This document shows, in pieces, positions 51,258 through 57,951 of a DNA stretch of 64,000 nucleotides. The DNA lies in the NCBI RefSeq assembly GCF_037996825.1, contig NZ_JBBNAC010000001.1:372001-436000 (forward strand), in the 5' to 3' direction. Both the position numbers and the translations under genes were made by a program. This DNA is from Bdellovibrio sp. BCCA (GTDB lineage: Bacteria; Bdellovibrionota; Bdellovibrionia; Bdellovibrionales; Bdellovibrionaceae). The notes beneath the pieces are model-generated. The model had not been told where the DNA came from. It was given only the letters and a program-made list of their open reading frames with translations, and made no database searches. The stretch's first letter is position 1. Each line of letters starts with the position of its first letter.

Positions 51258-52324
51258 TACATGATGGCTTGGTTGCAAGTTACGATGTGAGTCTTATTGC
51301 CAAGAAGATTTCTGAAATAATCTAAAACGTTGTCTTTGATCATTCTCAAAGCAGGCAAAGTCACTTTCAGATTTTCTGTGCGGAAAAGATAATAGCGAGT
51401 CACTTCATCTTGATAAACTAAGATTGCGCCGATTCCTGGAGGCATGGAAAGACCCGTTGAGGCGGCCCAACCAAATTGATGTGTTCCTTGACGGAAAACT
51501 CCGGCAACGCCACCGTAAGTGGTATTACTTTTTTGATGAGTGAATTCACCCGTGCGTTTTTCAAACACAAGACCGTAAGTTCCAGCAGCAGAAACTTCCA
51601 CAAGTCCAGTCAGAGTGGATTTGAGTCTTTCCACATCCATAAAGATTTCAAAAACGAATTTGGATTTTTTGTTTTCATCTACACGGCGGGCAAAGCTGAC
51701 GCCTAAACCCATCATATAATAAAATCCACCGGACTCCGGAATGTATTTGCCAATACTACGTTCTTTCAAAGTCTTGACGAATTTCTGTGGCAAAGCCATA
51801 CCACCTGAAACGGAGAACATCATCGCTGCACCCTTGGTGTTACTGCGGGAAACGACATGCGAGCTTTCGTAAAAGCGATTGTTCAGCTCTAGTAAAACCT
51901 TATTGATTTTCTTTGGAGACAAGCGGAAGAACGCCAAAGTTTTAGCGAATTTCCCAAGGAAAGCTTCTTTCTTTCCTAAGAACGAAGCGATTTCAGCGTC
52001 TGAAAGTTGCAAAAGTTTTTGTAAGTGTTCTTCAGAGCGCGGTCCTGACCAGATTTCGATTTTTTCTTGAGAAGGCTCCGCTGTCATAAGGTCTCGTGAG
52101 TCACGAATGAATTTTTCACGGTCAAAGTTTTTTTCCGGCTCCGTGACTTCGGAAGGATCAAAGCGAACTTCCATTTCTTGAGATTCAGATGTGATGGCCG
52201 GAGCGTCTTTTTCATTTGGGACTAAGAGAAGATTCGTTTCGTCTTCCGCTTTCGCATTGAAAGATAAAAGGCACGTGATGGCCATCAACGAAAGGCAGAG
52301 AGTTTTAAATTTAAAGACGCGCAT
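51257..52324 (-). CDS. Secreted protein of unknown function
   Basis: A 355-residue exported protein. The signal peptide covers LSLMAITCLLSFNAKA. The first third is acidic and probably disordered (about residues 27-80), then a helical segment LQKLLQLSDAEIASFLGKKEAFLG (split, about 100-123). From about residue 165 the sequence turns Gly-rich with alternating hydrophobic residues (MMFSVSGGMALPQKF, FYYMMGLGVSFARRVDE, KFVFEIFMDVER, TYGLVFEKRTG), a pattern consistent with a small beta-barrel or beta-sandwich at the outer membrane. No named family is recognised. Confidence 0.65.
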   Translation of the reverse strand: MRVFKFKTLCLSLMAITCLLSFNAKAEDETNLLLVPNEKDAPAITSESQEMEVRFDPSEVTEPEKNFDREKFIRDSRDLMTAEPSQEKIEIWSGPRSEEHLQKLLQLSDAEIASFLGKKEAFLGKFAKTLAFFRLSPKKINKVLLELNNRFYESSHVVSRSNTKGAAMMFSVSGGMALPQKFVKTLKERSIGKYIPESGGFYYMMGLGVSFARRVDENKKSKFVFEIFMDVERLKSTLTGLVEVSAAGTYGLVFEKRTGEFTHQKSNTTYGGVAGVFRQGTHQFGWAASTGLSMPPGIGAILVYQDEVTRYYLFRTENLKVTLPALRMIKDNVLDYFRNLLGNKTHIVTCNQAIM

Positions 52325-52429
52325 TGTTCACCTCATAGGAGGTAAAAGCAATTCGCGGACCATATTTTATGGATAATTTAGTGCAATTGATTGTTAGGGA
52401 ACTGACAGCGCTGCGACCAAATTTGGCGC

Positions 52430-52446
52430 CGTCTCAAATTGAGACG
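52430..52446. other. 17-bp hairpin downstream of the subtilase gene
   Basis: CGTCTCAA-A-TTGAGACG, extended by GCGC-like bases on both sides. It has no T-run on the minus strand, so a terminator role for the subtilase gene is only tentative. Confidence 0.4.
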
Positions 52447-52464
52447 ACGCTTTTCGAATGAAAT

Positions 52465-54045
52465 CTAGAGATGGAAATTCTTCCCACCACCGATGGAAGG
52501 AGGACGGCAAAGTCCGGCTTCAAGAGGACGTTGGAAAATTTCGACGGCTCCCGGAGGAATGGCAGCAAAACGCGGATACACCGCGTATCCTCCTTGTGGA
52601 AGTGCCACGATCATGTCGTTTAATAAATTGCGACGAAGATAAGGTGCCATCGTGATTGGATCAAACGGGACCATCACGCGAACGGCCGCTGTCGTTTGAA
52701 CAGGAACTCCGCCACGAGACAAAACTTCGCGAACATAATCAGGAACTGGATTTAGATTCACGTCGATAAAACATCCAGGGCCCGTTGGCCCGAATTCCAA
52801 AAGATTCAACGAAACTCCACGCTGATTCCAACCATCGCCATTGCCGCGAGTGACTGTGTCTAAAAGATCTTTGCGAGTCATGCGTGGCTCTTGAGATTTT
52901 AAAATTCCCAAACCTGCTGCCACAATGGCCGCGGCATTGGAGCTGCCACGATATTCTCCGCCACCTGCCAACTGAATAGAAGACGGCGCTAAAAGATCGG
53001 GCTTGTTTTTTGATGATGATGAACGATCCGAATCAGAAGCACCCACAGTAATGACCGTTGTGTTGTCAGCGGGATTTAGAATTGTGTCGCTGATGCTATG
53101 AGAGGGCATTGTCACTTCGCCATCGACCGTGATGCGCAATTGATCGCGATCCACAAAGTTTTGTGAGCGATTTTTCACGCGCAAAAAGTATGTTCCAGCA
53201 GAAAGTTCTGCTGCGATAATCTCACGCGGGTATTTTGAAAAACCAGGACGGGATTCTTTTGGATCTTTGGATTGTTTCAAAGCACTTGTTTGCACGATAT
53301 TGAGCATATCGTCCGTTAAAGCAAGATCCAGGTCCTTATCTGTTCCAAGCTCCACGTCGTTTTTAAAATCATTCCAGGAAAGAACGATTTTCACAGGGCA
53401 TTTGCCATTGCGGTTTTCACAGCGAATCATCAAGGCATTGTTTTGATCTGGCAACTGCACCCAATCGTCTTTCAGTGTGCGAATGCCTGAATTGTAAGTT
53501 GTTAAAGAAAAATTCCCGGCGGCATTCACCCAGATCACGCCGTTACGAGTAGCGCGGTTGACTTCGTTATTGATGAAGCCTGTGCCATCAAAGTTTCCGC
53601 CGTACTCCCATACTTCAGAATAAAGCACGAGGTCCACTTTGTTTGCGATCACATCATCAATCGCCGCTTTGAAGTTTGAAAATCCAAAGACGTTATAAAG
53701 TGTCAGCTCTGGCATCCATTGTGTGGCCTGCATATCGTTTGTCATCATGGCAACTAAGATTTGCGCCATACGAAGACCATGCTCCACATTCACATTTTCT
53801 GGATTTGCCACAGGTCCTGCAACGTAACGAGTGGATGCCGGCAGTGATCGGCCCAGCTCTTTTTCGTAACCGTAAAATCCTTTATCTAGAACTGCGATCT
53901 TAAGGCGACGTCCTGGATTTTGTTGAGAGTAGTAAGGAGAAAATCCCAAAGAATATTTAACGCCAGCAAGATTTGAAAACGGAGAAGATGCAAAGGCGAA
54001 TTGAAAAGAAAAACAAACGCTCAAAAAAGAAATCAATAACTTCAT
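52465..54045 (-). CDS. Secreted subtilisin-like serine protease (S8 family)
   Basis: A 526-residue exported S8 peptidase. After a signal peptide (MKLLISFLSVCFSFQFAFA), the catalytic set is complete: Asp54 in IAVLDKGFYG, His89 in NVEHGLRMAQ (HGL instead of HGT), oxyanion Asn178 in WVNAAGNF and the nucleophile in YRGSSNAAAIVAAG (about residue 367). Between Asn and Ser lies an insert of about 130 residues ending in TYFLRVKNRS, which looks like a PPC-type beta domain. A 110-residue C-terminal extension has two cysteines. Predicted role: extracellular or periplasmic proteolysis, plausible in prey digestion. Confidence 0.85.
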   Translation of the reverse strand: MKLLISFLSVCFSFQFAFASSPFSNLAGVKYSLGFSPYYSQQNPGRRLKIAVLDKGFYGYEKELGRSLPASTRYVAGPVANPENVNVEHGLRMAQILVAMMTNDMQATQWMPELTLYNVFGFSNFKAAIDDVIANKVDLVLYSEVWEYGGNFDGTGFINNEVNRATRNGVIWVNAAGNFSLTTYNSGIRTLKDDWVQLPDQNNALMIRCENRNGKCPVKIVLSWNDFKNDVELGTDKDLDLALTDDMLNIVQTSALKQSKDPKESRPGFSKYPREIIAAELSAGTYFLRVKNRSQNFVDRDQLRITVDGEVTMPSHSISDTILNPADNTTVITVGASDSDRSSSSKNKPDLLAPSSIQLAGGGEYRGSSNAAAIVAAGLGILKSQEPRMTRKDLLDTVTRGNGDGWNQRGVSLNLLEFGPTGPGCFIDVNLNPVPDYVREVLSRGGVPVQTTAAVRVMVPFDPITMAPYLRRNLLNDMIVALPQGGYAVYPRFAAIPPGAVEIFQRPLEAGLCRPPSIGGGKNFHL

Positions 54046-54072
54046 GAACTAAAAACCCTTCAAAAAACAAAA

Positions 54073-54110
54073 AGCCCCATAGAGAAAGCGGCCCCTTAAG
54101 GACCGCTCTT
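54073..54110 (-). terminator. Possible terminator after the tyrosine-rich protein gene
   Basis: On the minus strand GCGGTCCTTAAGGGGCCGC can fold (GCGG and CCGC outer pairs, CCTTAAGG inner) and is followed by TTTCTC and then GGGGCTTTTTG. The T-tract is imperfect. Confidence 0.45.
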
Positions 54111-54116
54111 CATCAA

Positions 54117-54548
54117 CTACCAACGATAGTTTGAGTAGTAGTAGTACTGATAATAGCTATAACTGTATGTATAGCAGGGTGTGTACCAAGTGCCGTACCA
54201 GTAAACGTAGCTGTAGTAGTAAGTGTTGTAACCGCTGTTGTAATTTCCGCATGGGTTGCAGAAATACCAGCTAGAAGCACCGGCATCGTTGTCCAATTCG
54301 CTTCTGACATTTTCAGCAGAAACCGCTTGGAAGGTGCCTTTCAGCGCCAAGGCTTGAGCTTGAGTATCGTTGGCCATCACTTTATCAGAAGCCATCACCG
54401 CTGTTTGGTTCGTGCGAGTATCCACGCGAATGACAACTGTTCCGTTCATGGATTGATTCGTTACTGAAGACTCGTTATCAAGTTCTCCGGCAAACGCAGA
54501 TGCGCTCACGCCCAAAGCAAGAGCGGCTACTAAAATCAAATGTTTCAT
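54117..54548 (-). CDS. Secreted protein with an extreme tyrosine-rich tail
   Basis: A 143-residue protein with a signal peptide (MKHLILVAALALGVSASAFA) and a GGAGG ribosome site. Residues 21-95 are a polar, Asn/Thr/Ala-rich region. The C-terminal 41 residues, from about 103, contain 19 tyrosines plus several tryptophans (for example NTYYYSYVYWYGTWYTP and YSYYQYYYYSNYRW), just after a CNPCGN cysteine pair. Such aromatic tails can cross-link, bind surfaces or carbohydrates, or aggregate. No family is recognised. Confidence 0.7.
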   Translation of the reverse strand: MKHLILVAALALGVSASAFAGELDNESSVTNQSMNGTVVIRVDTRTNQTAVMASDKVMANDTQAQALALKGTFQAVSAENVRSELDNDAGASSWYFCNPCGNYNSGYNTYYYSYVYWYGTWYTPCYTYSYSYYQYYYYSNYRW

Positions 54549-54636
54549 AAGAACCCTCCTAAAAGATATGCTTTCGTTTTATGCAATCCAGAGCGAGTGT
54601 CACTCAAAAATGGAGTGTCATTTGAAAGTCCTTGAC

Positions 54637-54668
54637 GCGAGGCAATTCAAAAAGGTACGGCGTACCTC
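54637..54668 (+). repeat. REP-like repeat at the trmO start
   Basis: GCGAGGCAATTC, AAAAA and GGTAC-GGC-GTACC (54654-54666) match the RAYT-flanking repeat almost base for base, in the same orientation as the copy at 28981. It ends one base before the trmO ATG. Confidence 0.8.
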
Positions 54669-54669
54669 T

Positions 54670-55377
54670 ATGGAACCTATTGGCTATTTAGAATCTTGTT
54701 TTCGCGATAAATTCGGGACGCCGCGACAGCCTGGCCTTGTGAAGGAGGCTTGGGCGCGCCTGAAAATTCGTGCGGATCTTCAACCTGAAGAATCTCTTCA
54801 GGGGCTCGAAGGTTTTAGTCATGTGTGGCTCGTGTGGGTTTTTCATCAAAATAAAACGGCGCGTTTTCATGCAAAGGTTCATCCTCCGCGTCTTGAAGGA
54901 AAGACCATGGGCTTGTTTGCGACTCGCAGTCCACATCGTCCCAATCCGATCGGCCTTTCGTTGGTGGAGCTTATTAAAGTCGAGAAAGACGGGATCATCG
55001 TTGCTGGAGCCGATCTTGTGGACGGCACGCCCATCTTGGATATCAAGCCTTATCTGCCTGAGGTGGAGGCTATCCCTAACGCGCGCACGGGCTGGCCTGC
55101 GGAGATCGCTAAAGACCCTATCCATGTAGAATTTACCGAGCACGCAGAAGCTTTGATGAAAGAGTGGGAAGCACGTCTTCCAGATCAGTCGTTAAGAAAA
55201 GTTGTCGAGGAAACCCTCAAGTTAGACCCGCGCCCTGTGGTTTATCGCGGTTATGAGGAAAAAGAATCTCCTTATCGCAATGAGCACGCGGTTCGTTTGT
55301 TTGATGGAGATGTCCATTTCAAATTTGAAACTCCCACTTTAGTCCGAGTTTTTGATATTCGTTTCATACATATTTAG
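54670..55377 (+). CDS. trmO: tRNA (adenine(37)-N6)-methyltransferase TrmO (TsaA/YaeB)
   Basis: A 235-residue TrmO, which methylates N6 of t6A37 in certain tRNAs using SAM. It begins at MEPIGYLES, the typical start, and continues with KFGTPRQPGLVK (about residue 13), GLEGFSHVWLVWVFH (about 44), GLFATRSPHRPNPIGLSLVEL (split, about 81) and DLVDGTPILDIKPYLP (about 117), all hallmark motifs. The C-terminal domain ends with DPRPVVYRGYEEKE. The longest frame starts 34 codons earlier but runs through the REP-like repeat and lacks homology. There is no Shine-Dalgarno; the repeat's hairpin ends one base before the ATG. Confidence 0.93.
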   Translation: MEPIGYLESCFRDKFGTPRQPGLVKEAWARLKIRADLQPEESLQGLEGFSHVWLVWVFHQNKTARFHAKVHPPRLEGKTMGLFATRSPHRPNPIGLSLVELIKVEKDGIIVAGADLVDGTPILDIKPYLPEVEAIPNARTGWPAEIAKDPIHVEFTEHAEALMKEWEARLPDQSLRKVVEETLKLDPRPVVYRGYEEKESPYRNEHAVRLFDGDVHFKFETPTLVRVFDIRFIHI

Positions 55378-55472
55378 TTGCAGTTGCCTTTTATTTGCGC
55401 ACCTTGCTAGAGTCCGTTCTAATGTTACTTCAACGAAGTTGAAGTGTAGACAAACTAACTTGGAGGGAAATC

Positions 55473-56456
55473 GTGAGAACATTGGATACTGCTTCTCATT
55501 CTGAAAACAGCACTCTTCGTAAAGTTCCAACATTGAGCCTTGCAAGCTACACAAAGGGCTCAGACGCGGACCGCGCGAAATTCATCGACAATCTTTTCAC
55601 AGGTCTTAAAGAATACGGTTTCATCATTCTTAAAGATCACAACGTGAAAGCCGCGGACTTACACAAAGCTTACGATATCCTTCAAAAATTTTATTCTCTT
55701 CCAACAGACGTAAAAAAATCTTACATCTCTCCAAAGGCGGGCTTCCAACGTGGTTACACTCCATTTGGTCAAGAGCACGCTAAAGATTCTCCAGTGATGG
55801 ACTTAAAAGAGTTCTGGCACGTGGGTCGCGTTCTTCCTGAAGGCCACGCTTTGAAAACAGTTTACCCAGAAAACGTATGGCCGACAGAGACTCCTGAATT
55901 TAAATCTCACTTCACAGCTTTGTTTGATGCTTTGGAAGAAGCAGGAAACGTGATGCTGGAAGCATTGACGATGCCTCTTGAAGTTGAAAAAGACTTCTTC
56001 GCGAAAATGACGAAAGATGGAAATTCAATCTTGCGTCTTCTTCACTATCCGCCGATTCCTGAAGGTGTTGATCCTCGTTGCGTGCGCGCAGCGGCTCATG
56101 AAGATATCAACTTCATTACAATCTTGCCAGCAGCGACGGCTTCCGGTCTTCAATTGAAAGATCGTGATGGTCAATGGTTGGATATCGATTCTGAACCAGA
56201 CACGTTGATCGTCGATGTGGGTGATATGTTGGCTCGTTTAACAAACGACGTATTGCCTTCAACTACTCACCGTGTGATCAACCCGCAAGACGGTAAAAAC
56301 CAAAGCCGTTACTCAATGCCGTTCTTTATGCATCCGCATCCAGAAGCGATGTTGAGCTGCTTGCCATCTTGTAAAGGGACAGGCGCGAAATACCCTGATA
56401 TCACTGGACACGATTTCTTGATGCAACGTTTGCGTGAGATCGGTCTTATCAAATAG
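55473..56456 (+). CDS. Isopenicillin-N-synthase-family 2OG-Fe(II) oxygenase
   Basis: A 327-residue non-haem iron oxygenase starting at GTG with GGAGGG before it. The DIOX_N part covers KVPTLSLASYTKG to about residue 130, including LKEYGFIILKDHNV and RGYTPFGQEHAK. The jelly-roll core has the iron ligands HED (in AAHEDINFITIL, about residue 210) and a distal histidine in TTHRV (about 269), and the 2-oxoglutarate-binding arginine in QSRYSMPFF (about 281). The substrate is unknown. The family includes antibiotic, hormone and amino-acid hydroxylases. No biosynthetic cluster is around it, and a strong terminator follows. Confidence 0.92.
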   Translation: MRTLDTASHSENSTLRKVPTLSLASYTKGSDADRAKFIDNLFTGLKEYGFIILKDHNVKAADLHKAYDILQKFYSLPTDVKKSYISPKAGFQRGYTPFGQEHAKDSPVMDLKEFWHVGRVLPEGHALKTVYPENVWPTETPEFKSHFTALFDALEEAGNVMLEALTMPLEVEKDFFAKMTKDGNSILRLLHYPPIPEGVDPRCVRAAAHEDINFITILPAATASGLQLKDRDGQWLDIDSEPDTLIVDVGDMLARLTNDVLPSTTHRVINPQDGKNQSRYSMPFFMHPHPEAMLSCLPSCKGTGAKYPDITGHDFLMQRLREIGLIK

Positions 56457-56487
56457 ACATTTTCTGTCACTGAACTGAAATGACTTC

Positions 56488-56520
56488 AAGAAAGGGATTC
56501 GTAAGAATCCCTTTCTTGCT
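56488..56520 (+). terminator. Rho-independent terminator
   Basis: A 13-bp perfect stem, AAGAAAGGGATTC (56488-56500) with GAATCCCTTTCTT (56505-56517) around GTAA, followed by GCTTTT. Confidence 0.85.
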
Positions 56521-56582
56521 TTTAGCTCTTGAGATTAGATACAAACGGTTTGTTTCACGAGTAGAACATGAAGGGGGATTTC

Positions 56583-57053
56583 ATGCGATATTTTGTGTTT
56601 GTGATGATGGTCTTGGTGAGTTTGTGGTCCGCGCACAGTCAGGCGGCCGATAATTTCATGAGTTTCAAAATCAATACTCTGGCGCCGGGCCGATACGATT
56701 ATTCTTTCGTTTGGAATCCGGTGACTCAAGAGGCGACTTTGCGTGTGGGCTTAGTGGCTGATAAAGTCGATCCGTTTTTGCAAGATAAAGAGATTTCCTT
56801 CACGAACGCACAGAAAGCCGAGTTTGAAGCTTTGGATTTTCCAAAAGTGGTCCAAGGTTGCGAGGCGATTTCTCACTGGCAATTTGAATATCAGCCAGGC
56901 CTTCCTAATTATTTAATGTATATGACTTTGAAAGGACCTAATTGCGAAAAGGTCGCACAGGTTTTTGATATTCTGCAAGTTCGCATGCGTTTTATCGGCG
57001 TTTCTGTGGTTTCGTTTGAACCCATTGACGTCGCTGTCGATATCAGTCGGTAA
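56583..57053 (+). CDS. Secreted protein of unknown function
   Basis: A 156-residue exported protein. The start is set at the ATG with AAGGGGG five to six bases upstream, five codons inside the longest frame. Signal peptide: FVFVMMVLVSLWSAHSQA. The mature part is beta-rich (FMSFKINTLAPGRYDYSFVWN, split; EATLRVGLVADKV) with two cysteines (VVQGCEAIS and GPNCEKVA) likely to be disulfide-bonded. It ends with a strand-rich FIGVSVVSFEPIDVAVDI. No family is recognised. The next gene follows on the same strand after 44 bp. Confidence 0.65.
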   Translation: MRYFVFVMMVLVSLWSAHSQAADNFMSFKINTLAPGRYDYSFVWNPVTQEATLRVGLVADKVDPFLQDKEISFTNAQKAEFEALDFPKVVQGCEAISHWQFEYQPGLPNYLMYMTLKGPNCEKVAQVFDILQVRMRFIGVSVVSFEPIDVAVDISR

Positions 57054-57097
57054 GCACCGTTTCTTGATAAAAAGATTTGAACGGCGTACAACAAGGT

Positions 57098-57871
57098 ATG
57101 AAGAAGAATACTTTAATACTCCTCATTGTTGGCGCCGCTATTATTTTAATCATCTCTTATTGCCAATTCTGGTCTGGTGGAGAAAAAAATCCGACGGCTG
57201 TCGTTGATCCCGAGACGATGGGAAATGTTCCTCCGGAATCTTCTTCTGCTACTGCTGGAAAACCTAAAGGCGAAGTGCCTCCTCCTTCTGAGCAAGCTTC
57301 AGCACCCAGTGCAGGATTTCTCCCTACACAAATGGAAGACGCCGGAAAATTTGAAGCTTACAAAAAACACCTTAAGGAAATGGCTGTTTGCTTAAACATG
57401 CAAGTAGGACAGCTTGATCCTCAGTCTGAAATTAATTTTGAAACTTTCAATAAAGCGATTTCTCCGGATTTGGGTGACATCGTTATGACGACAGATGAGT
57501 GGTCAGCGACGGACATTCGTACAAAAGCAGGCGAGCTTCGTCGTATTTATATCGAAAATTCTCCTGATCCAGAAAAACAATCTCAGAAGACCCTGAAGTA
57601 TTATTCTTTGGGTGCTTCTGGTGAGCAAAAAGAATTACCTTTGGCAGCAGACCAGATGGCCAATCCTTCGGATGCTTTGATCGCGAGCCTTGAGTCAGAC
57701 GGAGAGCTTGTTGGCAAATCGACATCTCGCCGGATGTTTTATCAAAATGGCGATGATCTTTTATTGATTGAAAGAAACGGAAAGATCTATTCGTTTGAGC
57801 TTCCGCATGATGGTAAGACTTTTACGTGCATTGATGCGGATTCTACAAAAATGGCCTGTCGTTGTAAGTAG
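57098..57871 (+). CDS. Membrane-anchored periplasmic protein of unknown function
   Basis: A 257-residue protein with an N-terminal transmembrane segment (LILLIVGAAIILIISYCQFW, residues about 6-25). Because no canonical signal-peptidase site is visible it is probably a membrane anchor. A Pro/Ser/Glu-rich linker (about 30-75) leads to a domain with four cysteines (MAVCLNM, TFTCIDA, MACRCK). The start is uncertain: the ATG has AAGG only one base away, and an upstream TTG seven codons earlier lacks any ribosome site. Function is unknown. Confidence 0.6.
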   Translation: MKKNTLILLIVGAAIILIISYCQFWSGGEKNPTAVVDPETMGNVPPESSSATAGKPKGEVPPPSEQASAPSAGFLPTQMEDAGKFEAYKKHLKEMAVCLNMQVGQLDPQSEINFETFNKAISPDLGDIVMTTDEWSATDIRTKAGELRRIYIENSPDPEKQSQKTLKYYSLGASGEQKELPLAADQMANPSDALIASLESDGELVGKSTSRRMFYQNGDDLLLIERNGKIYSFELPHDGKTFTCIDADSTKMACRCK

Positions 57872-57899
57872 AATCTTTCGCAATGAGTTCTACTGTGAA

Positions 57900-57929
57900 A
57901 ACGGCGAGGAGGGTTGTCTGCTCGCCGTT
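57900..57929 (-). terminator. Rho-independent terminator of valS
   Basis: AACGGCGAG (57900-57908) pairs with CTCGCCGTT (57921-57929). On the minus strand it is followed by TTTTCAC. It lies about 22 bp past the valS stop codon. Confidence 0.75.
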
Positions 57930-57951
57930 ATTCTGAAATTACTTTTAAGAC

